Shown piece after piece: positions 50,364-59,399 of a stretch of DNA of 64,000 bases; positions within the stretch are counted from its first letter, which is position 1, and every line of letters starts with the position of its first letter. The DNA comes from Chryseobacterium angstadtii (GTDB lineage Bacteria; Bacteroidota; Bacteroidia; Flavobacteriales; Weeksellaceae), in contig NZ_LFND01000008.1 of assembly GCF_001045465.1 (NCBI RefSeq), forward strand, positions 62,001 to 126,000, given 5' to 3'. The notes under the pieces were generated by a model. The model was not told where the DNA came from and ran no database searches. It saw only the letters and a program-made list of their open reading frames with translations. Position numbers and translations under genes: made by a program.

Positions 50364-50519
50364 ATGAAAAATTTAAAGAAAATCTCCAGAGAAAATTTAA
50401 AATCAGTCAAAGGTGGGCTTAGATACTGTGATGATCAGCAACGCTGCGGAGTAAAATCCTGCTGTGCAAATGGTGTATGCAGACCTTTAGATTCTGTCTA
50501 CTGCCAGATTGAGCCATAA
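50364..50519 (+). CDS. GG-leader Cys-rich small peptide (bacteriocin-like)
   Basis: 51 residues. The leader MKNLKKISRENLKSVKGG ends in a double Gly, the cleavage site of peptidase-containing ABC exporters. The mature part of 33 residues holds six Cys (22, 28, 33, 34, 39, 47), including a CC pair, as in disulfide-knotted peptides. Such leaders are frequent in Chryseobacterium. No exporter or modifying enzyme is adjacent, so it would use one encoded elsewhere. A terminator follows. Antibacterial activity is inferred only. Confidence 0.8.
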   Translation: MKNLKKISRENLKSVKGGLRYCDDQQRCGVKSCCANGVCRPLDSVYCQIEP

Positions 50520-50576
50520 ACACTGGTTATATTGAGTAGCCCTTAAATAGGCAGACCTATATTAAACGATATTTAC

Positions 50577-50607
50577 ATCCGGAGGAATATTTTCCCCCGG
50601 ATTTTTT
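50577..50607 (+). terminator. Terminator after Cys-rich peptide gene
   Basis: ATCCGG (50577-50582) pairs with CCGGAT (50597-50602), followed by T6. Confidence 0.65.
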
Positions 50608-50783
50608 CGTCCTGTTTATGACAGGATATTATTATAAAAATACTTCATTTAAATTCAAAAAAAATAATCATTGATACATAGGCGAAATATTGAAAATTTT
50701 CCTTCATAACATTAATTATATCATTATTTTAATCACATCAGCTAAAATTATTGCAATAATTTCTTAGCTGGAAACAAAAAAAC

Positions 50784-50791
50784 TATTTTTG
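50784..50791 (+). promoter_or_regulatory. Promoter -7 element before the T9SS protein
   Basis: TATTTTTG, exact TAnnTTTG, 25 bases before ATG 50817. Confidence 0.6.
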
Positions 50792-50816
50792 CCAACAAAA
50801 AGCTAATTATTTGATT

Positions 50817-52349
50817 ATGAAAAAATTTCTATTCTTTTTCTTTTTGGGCTCTGTTTCTATTCACTGTCAAGTGGTGGACACCAATTACGGTACCAATGGA
50901 AAGCTGTTTGTCAATATTCCACCTGATCAAAACAGAGAATACAACCATAAAACCTTCTATACTTCTGACCAGAAAACGGTAAACGTGGGCTACTACGATA
51001 CCACCTCTTCCAGTACAAGAATCTATTTTATTACAAAATATAACCTCAATGGCACTTTGGACGGAAATTTTGGAACCAATGGAATTTTAAATATTCCAAG
51101 CTATCCGAACAATCCAGGAGAAATTACAGTTACCGGTTCTGTGATGCTGAATGACAATTCAATCATTCTTTCCTGCGCCGCTAATATGAAGGCCTACCTT
51201 GTTAAGATCACCAACAATGGAACCCTTGACACTTCATTCGGCGTAAATGGTTTCAAGCTTGCCGATTTTCTTTTTACATCGAATACCCTCACGTATGGAG
51301 ATTTGATGAAGGATGATAACAACCAAATTTTTGTGGTCTATAGCTCTACGAGTTACACGAGTAATCCTGCAAAAACGTCTACCAAGCTTTGTAAAATCTT
51401 ACCGGATGGCAGTATTGATACCAGCTTTGGAAATAACGGATTCAGTTCCGCATTGATCAACCGGGATTATAGATTTCTGACACAGAAGAAAACCAGAATT
51501 AAAAATGGTAAAATTTATAATTTTGCGACTTTGTTCTACTATGACAATAATGACAATTACACCCAAACAGATGTCTGGACCTGTCATTTTCTAGATGGAA
51601 CTCCTGATCCTAGTTTCGGAAATAACGGGTACATCTACACTCCGAAAGATATTAATATTTACGACTATAATATTCAGGAAGACGGTAAAATTCTGACCGC
51701 AAAATATGTAGATGTAAGTTCTGCGTATAGCTATGTAAGAGGTTCCAGATACCTGCGTTCCGGAGCAATAGATACATCATTTGGAAATGGAGGAAAAGTT
51801 GAATCTTCATTTGGCCAGTGGAGTGTACACGTTCCCTATAAAATAATGGAATTAGACCATAACATTTATATTTTCTCTTCTTATTACAAAAGCGATTTGC
51901 CGGTAGAATACGCTGCAACGATATTAAAATATAACACGAACGGAATTCCTGATGCCACATTTGGGGTCAATGGTTTGTTTAAAGCACCGGCCAACATCAG
52001 TTCTGTTGCAGATGTTTTTGTTAATCGTGACAAAGGTTTTATTATTTCCGTTCAGAAGAATACTTACGGAAAACTCTTTAATATAAAAGTGGATTACGAG
52101 ATGAATTTTTTAAGCACTGCTTCTGCAATCATGAATCCCAAAATCAACGTTTATCCTAATCCTGTCACAGACATTCTCTATATTTCAGGGATAAAAAATG
52201 AAAAATTTGTCATTTATAATGCTGTTGGGCAAAAAATTAAAACAGGTTCCTACAACACGGGGGAAGGCATCCCGGTTCAGGATCTCAGCAAAGGAAGCTA
52301 TTGGCTGAAGTTTGAGAGTTTACAAGCTGTGCAGTTTATAAAAGAATAA
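50817..52349 (+). CDS. Secreted delta-60-repeat protein with type IX sorting domain
   Basis: 510 residues from ATG 50817. Signal peptide KKFLFFFFLGSVSIHC. At least six delta-60 repeats with the DxSFGxxG pattern (DGNFGTNGIL, DTSFGVNGFK, DTSFGNNGFS, DPSFGNNGYI, DTSFGNGGKV, DATFGVNGLF), likely a beta-propeller. The C-terminus (KINVYPNPVTDILYISG) is a Por-type sorting domain for secretion or surface attachment by T9SS. Ligand unknown. Confidence 0.88.
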   Translation: MKKFLFFFFLGSVSIHCQVVDTNYGTNGKLFVNIPPDQNREYNHKTFYTSDQKTVNVGYYDTTSSSTRIYFITKYNLNGTLDGNFGTNGILNIPSYPNNPGEITVTGSVMLNDNSIILSCAANMKAYLVKITNNGTLDTSFGVNGFKLADFLFTSNTLTYGDLMKDDNNQIFVVYSSTSYTSNPAKTSTKLCKILPDGSIDTSFGNNGFSSALINRDYRFLTQKKTRIKNGKIYNFATLFYYDNNDNYTQTDVWTCHFLDGTPDPSFGNNGYIYTPKDINIYDYNIQEDGKILTAKYVDVSSAYSYVRGSRYLRSGAIDTSFGNGGKVESSFGQWSVHVPYKIMELDHNIYIFSSYYKSDLPVEYAATILKYNTNGIPDATFGVNGLFKAPANISSVADVFVNRDKGFIISVQKNTYGKLFNIKVDYEMNFLSTASAIMNPKINVYPNPVTDILYISGIKNEKFVIYNAVGQKIKTGSYNTGEGIPVQDLSKGSYWLKFESLQAVQFIKE

Positions 52350-52355
52350 TACTTT

Positions 52356-52391
52356 AACCAGAGCGAAGAGTTTTTTGCTCTGGTTTTTTTT
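52356..52391 (+). terminator. Terminator after the T9SS protein
   Basis: AACCAGAGC (52356-52364) pairs with GCTCTGGTT (52377-52385), then a T-run. Confidence 0.85.
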
Positions 52392-52703
52392 TGCTGTAAA
52401 TTATTTAGGATTTTAGGCTTTTGAGGAAAAGATATCTATTGTAATTGGGTGCAAATTCTTGCAACGATAAAAACACCAGGAACAAAAGAACTGTAAGCTA
52501 TAGTACATAAGCTATCACCTTGATTGTATTACTGCCTGTGAAATTTTTCGGTTATTATTACTGGTGGGGGGGATACTTTCACCCTCAAGATCGGTGGGGG
52601 TATTTGTACAGGGGGATTCACACGTATAATTTTTTTTAGAAAAATTTTAACTGCGCAAATACTTTACACGTATAAAACTTACATTTGATAAAATTTGAAT
52701 ACA
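52392..52703. other. Left edge of accessory island
   Basis: About 310 bases without a gene. It contains an odd G-rich block near 52563-52613 (GGTGGGGGGG, GG(T)GGGGGTA and CAGGGGG runs) on the plus strand, unlike the surroundings. Base composition becomes much more AT-rich from here to 58.3 kb. Confidence 0.4.
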
Positions 52704-55184
52704 ATGAATGAAAAACTATATCAAGAATTAACTGATAAGGCTTGGGATTATTATGATATTAAAGAATATAAAAAAGTTGAGAAAAGCTGTAATGAAATCA
52801 TTAAAAAATTTCCAGATAAATTTGGGGGATATTATCTACTAGGAATAGTTAAACATGAGGAGAAGCAATATAAAAAGGCTATAGAATGCTTTAAAATTGT
52901 TTTAGAAAAAGATATTGATAAAAGAGTTACAGGTCTAGTTTATTATTGGATCGGAGAAATATATGGTACTGAACGTAATTGGGATTTTACCTCAGATGAT
53001 AAAAATGAAATGTATAATTACGAAATGTCAATTTATAATTATGAAAAATCCTTTGAATATGAAGATTATCCCAGAGAGACTATTGATAAATTAATTTATA
53101 TATTTAGAAAAGATTATTACAAGAAATGTCATATTCTTAAAAAGTCTTTAGAGAAATTTAAAGATGATGCAGAATTTAAGATTGAATATAGTAAAAGTTT
53201 AATTCTGATCAATCAAAGAATAGAAGCATATAATTTTTTGAAAAAAGAATGCAAAATTTTTAATTACCCTATTCTTCATTATCAACTTTCAAAGTTGTAC
53301 TATGAAGATTCAGATTTAGACAATTCACTTAATGATTGTGAAATTGCTTTAAAAAATTACAAAGAAGATTCCCACTTTGTGTTAATTGGTTTAAATTATA
53401 GTTTGGGGAAAGTATATTATAGAAAAAAAGAATGGCTATCTGCCTACATTTTTTTTAAGAAATCTTTTGATATAATTATTGATAATAACCTAAACTCAGA
53501 ATATAAAAACTATAATTTATGGGTCTGTGCCTTTGGAATTATTGCAAGTTTGGGACAATTAAAAAGAAATTCAGAAATAATTGATTTTATTAATTCTCTC
53601 CCATTTCTTCCAGAAAATCTGGATTATTTTGAATTTGAAATTGTATTTCGATTAAATAACACTTACACAGACACAACAGTTGAACTATATGAAAGAAAAA
53701 ATATCTCTTTATTGACACAATTAAAAAATAAAAGTAAAGATTTAGAGTTCAAAACAAAAGTTTTATGGTTGCAATACATCCTATACTTTTGGGAACAAAA
53801 AAATCATAATCAACACAATACACTTCGTGAAATTCTTTCTAATGAAAATTACAACTATGACACCTTATATGAAAAATTAAGTGAAACATATAGCGAGCAA
53901 ATTCAAATTAATAGTGATAACATTCAATTACTTTTGCATGACCTTGAAGAATATCCATATTTCAAAAGTAATTTCAATCCATATTCTTTAGCAACTATTA
54001 TTGATACAATTTTTGAAAATAAAAAATATTCACAAATAATTAATTTAAAAAAAAATTTCAGTCAAATACAACTTGAAGAAGCTGATAAATGGTTTGAAAT
54101 AGGTTTCTCTTATGATGAAATGGGGAAATTAAAAGATGCTGAAAAAGTCTATGAATATATTATTTCTCGAAATAAAAAGTCTGGTGCTACATTAAATAAC
54201 CTCGCAAATATTTACAGCAAAAAAAGAGATATTACATATCTTGAAAAAGCAATTGATCTTTATGAACAGGCAATTAAAATAGGAGGAAGTAAAGACCTTT
54301 ATGAAAGAAATCTAAAAAATACAAGAGATACTTTTGAAAATCTTTTAAGAGAAAAGAATGAAAAAGATTACATTGAAAACTCATTTAAGAAATCACTATT
54401 ATTAATTAAAAATGAAGACTATTTTAGTTTAGAGTCATTACAGAGTTTTTTAAATAACATCAAAAAAGAAGAAGATTTTAAAGATGGTGAAATTCCTATT
54501 CAAAATGAATATTTTCCATCATTAATAAAGACTAATATTGGAAAAGCTTTAAAGTTAAAAGACATATGGATTTCTAAAAATTATATTTTATTAACTAACA
54601 AGTTTGATAATTATAATATTCCCTTTTACAAAATAAATCCTTATATAGAGGAAGAATTAATTAAACAAAAACAATTGATTTTTGAAAGTGAAATACCTAT
54701 AAAGTGGATAGATGGGTTTAACAAATTAAATATATTAAGATTAGAAGAGATTGAATATTTCATTCTAAAAGAGAAGATTTCAAAATTTAATAAAAAGTAC
54801 AAAGAGTTAATTAATCGAGATTTTGATGAATTAGTATTAAATTATTTAATAGGAAATATAAAATCTACTGTAGTACTTTCTGGCTCCTTTGTAGAACTAA
54901 TACTAACATTCTATTTAGAGAGAAAGAAGATTAGAAATATTTCATATTTACAAAGTGGCAGAACCATAAATAGGAATATATATGATTCAACTCTCAATGA
55001 CTTAATTTCATATATAGAACAGAACAACCATTTTGGAAAAGATTTTTTTCACTTAACAAATTTATCAAGGGTTTATAGAAATTTTATTCATCCAGGTTTA
55101 GAACTAAAAGAAAAAGATGAACTGAACAAAGGAAAATCAGATATATGTTTTATTAGTGCCTTGGAGATTTTAAAGAAAATCTAA
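52704..55184 (+). CDS. Large TPR protein with C-terminal RNxxHPG motif
   Basis: 826 residues from ATG 52704 (TTG 52695 is in frame upstream). TPR-like repeats run through the first about 560 residues (GGYYLLGIVKHEEKQYKKAI, KWFEIGFSYDEMGKLKDAEK, TLNNLANIYSKKRDITYLEK). The end has SRVYRNFIHPGLELKEKDE; the R-N-x-x-H-P-G pattern occurs in uncharacterised helical domains near defence genes. Codons are strongly AT-biased compared with core genes, pointing to transfer. Unknown function; a phage-defence role is possible. Confidence 0.7.
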   Translation: MNEKLYQELTDKAWDYYDIKEYKKVEKSCNEIIKKFPDKFGGYYLLGIVKHEEKQYKKAIECFKIVLEKDIDKRVTGLVYYWIGEIYGTERNWDFTSDDKNEMYNYEMSIYNYEKSFEYEDYPRETIDKLIYIFRKDYYKKCHILKKSLEKFKDDAEFKIEYSKSLILINQRIEAYNFLKKECKIFNYPILHYQLSKLYYEDSDLDNSLNDCEIALKNYKEDSHFVLIGLNYSLGKVYYRKKEWLSAYIFFKKSFDIIIDNNLNSEYKNYNLWVCAFGIIASLGQLKRNSEIIDFINSLPFLPENLDYFEFEIVFRLNNTYTDTTVELYERKNISLLTQLKNKSKDLEFKTKVLWLQYILYFWEQKNHNQHNTLREILSNENYNYDTLYEKLSETYSEQIQINSDNIQLLLHDLEEYPYFKSNFNPYSLATIIDTIFENKKYSQIINLKKNFSQIQLEEADKWFEIGFSYDEMGKLKDAEKVYEYIISRNKKSGATLNNLANIYSKKRDITYLEKAIDLYEQAIKIGGSKDLYERNLKNTRDTFENLLREKNEKDYIENSFKKSLLLIKNEDYFSLESLQSFLNNIKKEEDFKDGEIPIQNEYFPSLIKTNIGKALKLKDIWISKNYILLTNKFDNYNIPFYKINPYIEEELIKQKQLIFESEIPIKWIDGFNKLNILRLEEIEYFILKEKISKFNKKYKELINRDFDELVLNYLIGNIKSTVVLSGSFVELILTFYLERKKIRNISYLQSGRTINRNIYDSTLNDLISYIEQNNHFGKDFFHLTNLSRVYRNFIHPGLELKEKDELNKGKSDICFISALEILKKI

Positions 55185-55197
55185 ACTATATTATGCA

Positions 55198-55222
55198 AAA
55201 GAAAGAAAGAAAGAAAGAAAGG
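55198..55222 (+). repeat. GAAA microsatellite
   Basis: Five tandem copies of AAGA after the TPR gene, a slippage-prone tract at the edge of the helicase relic. Confidence 0.6.
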
Positions 55223-55257
55223 AATTTTCTCGCAAAGTAGCTGTTACTTATATTTAG

Positions 55258-55491
55258 TATCTCTTCGGGGTAATTGCAATAATAACTATAAACAATAGAT
55301 TTGCCGAACAATATAAATTTGTCGATTTCAACAAATTTGACAAAAAACAACATATTCAATCAACTAAGATGGCTTATGTTGGATTTTCTAGACCTACTCA
55401 TCTATTATGTATTGCTGTTCAAAGAGATAGATATGAAAGTCACTTATCCGATATAGACACAAATAAATGGGGGATTATACATATAACATAA
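55258..55491 (+). pseudogene. C-terminal relic of a UvrD-like helicase
   Basis: The frame has no start but reads about 77 codons to TAA 55489-55491. KMAYVGFSRPTHLLCIAVQR is the final motif of UvrD/Rep-type helicases in the form common in Gabija GajB-like proteins. The rest of the gene is gone. It shows that a helicase-containing, possibly defence-related, gene was replaced or deleted here. Confidence 0.7.
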
Positions 55492-55502
55492 ATAATAAAT
55501 AC

Positions 55503-56642
55503 ATGTTTTCAGGAAGAATAGATGATAAATTAATTAATGAGTATAGATTACTGTTTTATCCGGTTAATATAGGAAACAGAAATTCTATTGTACCCAGTCA
55601 CTTGGAGCATCAATATCTGATGTCAACGTTTAACATATCTAGAACTATAAAAGAATACTATTGTTCTCCTTGTATAGAAATGATTTCTGAACAAGAATAT
55701 TTAGATTTTCAGAATCAAAATATTGTAGGTCATAGGAAGACATTTTTAAAACCATATATGTTTAATTTTAAAGGTGCCTATATCTTTAGAAATCAGTTTC
55801 ATTTTTGGTTATTTCAAATCACTAAAATGGCACGAACATATAAAAATAAGAGTGTTGAAAATTTTGAAGATTTATTTCCAATTTTAGAAGAGTACAAAGT
55901 AGGTTTCGAAGAAGGATACAACAATTTTGAAAAGGATTGTATCGAGCGTTTTTTCACAATGTTTCCTGATAAAAATGATTTTATTCAAAAAACATTTGAA
56001 TACGTAACCAAAAACATTCCTTTTACTAATAATTGGACTGATGGTTACCCCGGATTCACAATCAATATTCATGGCGAAATAACGAATATTAAAAGCTATG
56101 GTATCAAACAAGGCTACTTTTATAAAGCTTGGTCTATAATATTATCGAATGCTATTTTGTATGAAAAACTATTTGAAAATCTAATTGATACCGAGTTTAA
56201 GCAATTAACAAATGATGAAAAAAATAAATTAGATAATAATATTGAAAATATTGAATTGAAGATCAGAGAATTAATTGTATTAAAAATTGATGATAAAGTA
56301 TATAAAGAAACTGTTTCCCAACATTTAAGAGATAAAGTTTCTGAAAGAATAATATCATATTTAAAAAAATATCCAGAACATGACGCATCTGAATATACAA
56401 CAGTGTCTAAAAGACTTCACTTCTTCGATTTAATGGAATTGTGCGAATTAATAATTAATAAAAAAAACTGGACTGTATTTGAAGATACTTTTTTTATCAA
56501 AGATAACTTAACAGACAAGTTTAAAAAACTAGGAGAATTACGGAATTGCATTCGTCATTCAAGAGAAATAAATGAAGTCCTCTATTTAGAAGGAAAAGCT
56601 TCAATTATTTGGTTTCAAAAAATATTAGGGATAAAAAAATAG
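55503..56642 (+). CDS. HEPN-like protein of unknown function
   Basis: 379 residues from ATG 55503; ATG 55467 is in frame but lies within the helicase relic. The C-terminal helical part carries GELRNCIRHSREINEV, an R-x4-H motif (R347, H352) of HEPN ribonuclease domains. The N-terminal about 200 residues are unrecognised (SHLEHQYLMSTFNISRTIKE). Very AT-rich coding. In a defence-type island a toxin RNase role is reasonable but unproven. Confidence 0.65.
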   Translation: MFSGRIDDKLINEYRLLFYPVNIGNRNSIVPSHLEHQYLMSTFNISRTIKEYYCSPCIEMISEQEYLDFQNQNIVGHRKTFLKPYMFNFKGAYIFRNQFHFWLFQITKMARTYKNKSVENFEDLFPILEEYKVGFEEGYNNFEKDCIERFFTMFPDKNDFIQKTFEYVTKNIPFTNNWTDGYPGFTINIHGEITNIKSYGIKQGYFYKAWSIILSNAILYEKLFENLIDTEFKQLTNDEKNKLDNNIENIELKIRELIVLKIDDKVYKETVSQHLRDKVSERIISYLKKYPEHDASEYTTVSKRLHFFDLMELCELIINKKNWTVFEDTFFIKDNLTDKFKKLGELRNCIRHSREINEVLYLEGKASIIWFQKILGIKK

Positions 56643-56656
56643 TGATTTTTTTCTAT

Positions 56657-58138
56657 TTACTCCTGTAGTTCTGAAGGAGTTGGAAATGCATCCGAAAGTG
56701 TCTTATTTTCTGTTTCAAGATAAGATAGATTTGCTTTTGCATTACCATATTGTTTTAGTAATCCTAAAAACCATTTATGCTTTTCTATTCTATTATTATT
56801 AACTATATCATTTAATAAGTTTGGCAAGGTAACTTTCTTTTCCTTAAGATATTCAACTATTATATCCCAGTTATTAATACTAATTACAAATACATTTTCT
56901 AAAGGTAGAGGGTTATCTTTCCAATTATTCTTCTCACAAATAGACTTTATATCATCTGCTAATATACCAGCATAATCATCTAATGATGATAAATAAAAAT
57001 CTTTATAACAAATAATAATACCATAAATAGGTTTATTTAAATTTTGGACCAACTTGGTGATGTTAAGCATTTGCTGCAAATAAGCTTTGAAAATTGAATC
57101 TTTGAAAGCACTGTACACTATTTCATTTTCTGGAATTATAGAAGATAATGGCTTTGGTTCTATCCCTTTACACTCAATCAACACCTGATTATCTACAATA
57201 TAATCAACTATTTTTTCTCCCTTGCCATAAGTTTTTATCAAATCTTTTTCGGTAATATATTCTACATTACATTCTTTCAATCCCAATTCAACATATTTTT
57301 CAAATCTCTTTCCAAACTCTTCTGTAAATTTCTCATCATTAATTTTCAAATAATCGTATATAAAATAATTACAACAATAGTTGAATATACTTCTATGGAC
57401 TATTTCGTATTTGTTTTCACTATTTATTATGAAAGGAAGCTGAGTAAAAAACGACATTTCAAATGATTGTAACGCTGTATGTTTTATTCCTGTTTTAAAT
57501 TGATTAATTGATTTTTTAATATTTAATTTATTCAAGGTTAATAACATAAGGAAGTTACTGAACTCTTTTTGATAATTGAAAATATCCTTCATCATTTCAA
57601 AAATTTCTTCACCTATATATCCTGTATAAATAGTCCCTTTATTCATTCTGTTTGCTTGAGTAAACATCCAGACAATCTGCATGAAGAATATAAAATCGAA
57701 GAGTTTTAGCTCTGTTTTTTCATTGAAAGACTTTTCTATATCATACTTACTTTTCAGGGATGAACCAAATAATTTTAATTGTCTCGCAAAATCACTCCAG
57801 TGAACATCTTGCTGTAGATAAAATTGCTGATAACCTATAATTTGAAAAAATTTATCCCATTGATGATTTTTAACATAAGGATCAAGTGATTTTTTTTCAA
57901 ATTTTTCAACATACTTTAGAAGAGTAATAAATTTCTCTCTTGAAAAAGTTTTTTTCCCGTTCTCATTTCCATGCAAGAATGTCAATTTTATTAATAGAAA
58001 ATAATGCCATAAAGGATGGTTATGTTCTTCTCTTAAATCAAACTGTTTTAAGGTATAAAATAAATTATTAAGTAAATGTGCTCTATTGTAGCTTTTAATT
58101 TTCTTAATAATAAACTCTTGTGTAACAAATGGATTCAT
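56657..58138 (-). CDS. PD-(D/E)XK-like nuclease protein of unknown system
   Basis: 493 residues from ATG 58138. Helical N-terminal half. In the C-terminal half, GKGEKIVDYIVDNQVLIECKG gives the D-x(n)-ExK core of restriction-type nucleases, followed by IYGIIICYKDFYLS. It converges on the HEPN-like gene, with 14 bases between stops. Strong AT bias. Probably a DNA- or RNA-cutting effector; no partner methylase is present. Confidence 0.7.
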   Translation of the reverse strand: MNPFVTQEFIIKKIKSYNRAHLLNNLFYTLKQFDLREEHNHPLWHYFLLIKLTFLHGNENGKKTFSREKFITLLKYVEKFEKKSLDPYVKNHQWDKFFQIIGYQQFYLQQDVHWSDFARQLKLFGSSLKSKYDIEKSFNEKTELKLFDFIFFMQIVWMFTQANRMNKGTIYTGYIGEEIFEMMKDIFNYQKEFSNFLMLLTLNKLNIKKSINQFKTGIKHTALQSFEMSFFTQLPFIINSENKYEIVHRSIFNYCCNYFIYDYLKINDEKFTEEFGKRFEKYVELGLKECNVEYITEKDLIKTYGKGEKIVDYIVDNQVLIECKGIEPKPLSSIIPENEIVYSAFKDSIFKAYLQQMLNITKLVQNLNKPIYGIIICYKDFYLSSLDDYAGILADDIKSICEKNNWKDNPLPLENVFVISINNWDIIVEYLKEKKVTLPNLLNDIVNNNRIEKHKWFLGLLKQYGNAKANLSYLETENKTLSDAFPTPSELQE

Positions 58139-58163
58139 GATTTTCAAATTTATGAAAACTGTC

Positions 58164-58290
58164 TCATATTTCTATGCGAGCTGCATTTTCAACTAAAAAC
58201 CAATGATAATCAGAATTACCATTAAGTGCTCTTCTAATACCTTTTGAAAACTCAAAAGCATTCAATTTTCTCTTTAGAAAAACATCTATT
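58164..58290 (-). pseudogene. Gene fragment next to tRNA
   Basis: An open minus-strand frame of about 41 codons without start (LNAFEFSKGIRRALNGNSDY ... VENAARIEI) ends at TGA 58164-58166. It reads as protein but is truncated at its 5' side, next to the canonical tRNA. Family not recognised. Confidence 0.4.
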
Positions 58291-58407
58291 TAATTGCTCG
58301 TGCTTCCTTCTTTAAAAAGATATTACAGACATTTCAAATCAAAATTAATATATCACATCAATAAAACAAAAAAACCACCTACATCTCTGTAAGTGGCTGA
58401 TTTATCG

Positions 58408-58481
58408 TGGTCCCACCTGGGCTCGAACCAGGGACCACCTGATTATGAGTCAGGTGCTCTAACCAACTGAGCTATAGGACC
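58408..58481 (-). tRNA. tRNA with anticodon CAT (Met elongator or Ile2)
   Basis: 74 nt, all arms canonical: acceptor GGTCCTA/TGGGACC, D-arm GCTC/GAGC, stem CTGAC-type with loop CTCATAA, T-arm CCTGG/CCAGG. No CCA encoded. Whether it carries Met or, after lysidine modification, Ile cannot be read. It marks the right edge of the AT-rich island. Confidence 0.93.
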
Positions 58482-58543
58482 TCAAAACTTGGTTAAATTT
58501 TGTGATTGCAAAAATAGCAAAATTTCTTTCACTACAAAACTTT

Positions 58544-58942
58544 TTATTGCTTTTCTTGACAAAGTTCTACCAGCACTCCATTCGTGGATTTCGGGTGCAG
58601 GAAGACAACTAATTTGTTATCAGCACCTTCTTTCGGTTCTTCGGAGATAAACTGGAATCCTTCTTTTTTTAATCTTTCTACTTCTTCAAAGATATTTTCT
58701 ACTCCAAATGCCAGATGATGGATCCCTTCACCCTTTTTATCGATGAATTTGGAGATGGGGCTTTCAGGATTACTGGCTTCCAGCAGCTCAATTTTACTTT
58801 CTCCCGTTCCGTAAAAAGAAGTAACGACCCCTTCCCTTTCCACACTTTCTTTTTTATAAGATTCTTTTCCTAATAATTTGGCGAAAAGCTCATCAGAAAC
58901 ACCTAAAGATTTCACGGCAATACCAATATGTTCTAGCTTCAT
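58544..58942 (-). CDS. mce: Methylmalonyl-CoA epimerase
   Basis: 132 residues, normal length. VOC fold with MKLEHIGIAVKSL (first metal His), KGEGIHHLAFGVENI (second metal His) and LVELCQEK (final Glu). It interconverts the R and S forms of methylmalonyl-CoA in propionate metabolism. The mutase genes are not in the window. Confidence 0.9.
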   Translation of the reverse strand: MKLEHIGIAVKSLGVSDELFAKLLGKESYKKESVEREGVVTSFYGTGESKIELLEASNPESPISKFIDKKGEGIHHLAFGVENIFEEVERLKKEGFQFISEEPKEGADNKLVVFLHPKSTNGVLVELCQEKQ

Positions 58943-59019
58943 AAATACTAATAAATATAATTAAATCGTAAATTTGATACCGGAGCGAATTTCAAAGGTA
59001 TCAATTCAAACAAAAGTAC

Positions 59020-59027
59020 TAAATTTG
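59020..59027 (+). promoter_or_regulatory. Promoter -7 element of rbfA
   Basis: TAAATTTG, exact TAnnTTTG, 8 bases before ATG 59036, so the mRNA has almost no leader. Confidence 0.6.
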
Positions 59028-59035
59028 CATAAATT

Positions 59036-59395
59036 ATGGAAAGTAACAGACAAAGAAAAGTAGCACAGATCATTCAGGAGGATTTCGCAGAGCTTTTCCG
59101 CAAACAGGCTTCAGAAAGCAAGCAAAGTATTTTGGTATCCGTTTCAGACGTAAAAGTGTCTGCAGATTTGGGTATCGCTAAAATTTATTTAAGCATATTT
59201 CCGCAGGAATTCCGTTCTGCGATCATGAAAGAAATTGAGGAAAATAAAGCTCAGTACAGAAATTTCATTGGCCAGAAAATGGCAAAACAGGTACGTATCA
59301 TTCCGCAGCTTAACTTCTATCTGGACACCGCTCTTGATGACGTTGAAAAACTGGAAAGAGAATTAAGAGGCGAAGGCGACAACCCGGTTTTATAA
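59036..59395 (+). CDS. rbfA: Ribosome-binding factor A
   Basis: 119 residues, usual size. NRQRKVAQIIQEDFAELFRK is the N-terminal helix, VSDVKVSADLGIAKIYLSIF the KH-like strand block, and IIPQLNFYLDTALDDVEKLE the conserved end. It helps 16S rRNA maturation in the 30S subunit. The FtsX-like gene starts 4 bases later. Confidence 0.95.
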   Translation: MESNRQRKVAQIIQEDFAELFRKQASESKQSILVSVSDVKVSADLGIAKIYLSIFPQEFRSAIMKEIEENKAQYRNFIGQKMAKQVRIIPQLNFYLDTALDDVEKLERELRGEGDNPVL

Positions 59396-59399
59396 GATC

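Noticed and set aside
52563..52613. G-rich runs as a G-quadruplex or origin
   Set aside because: Runs are irregular and no DnaA-box-like cluster or initiator gene is nearby; kept only as a composition note.
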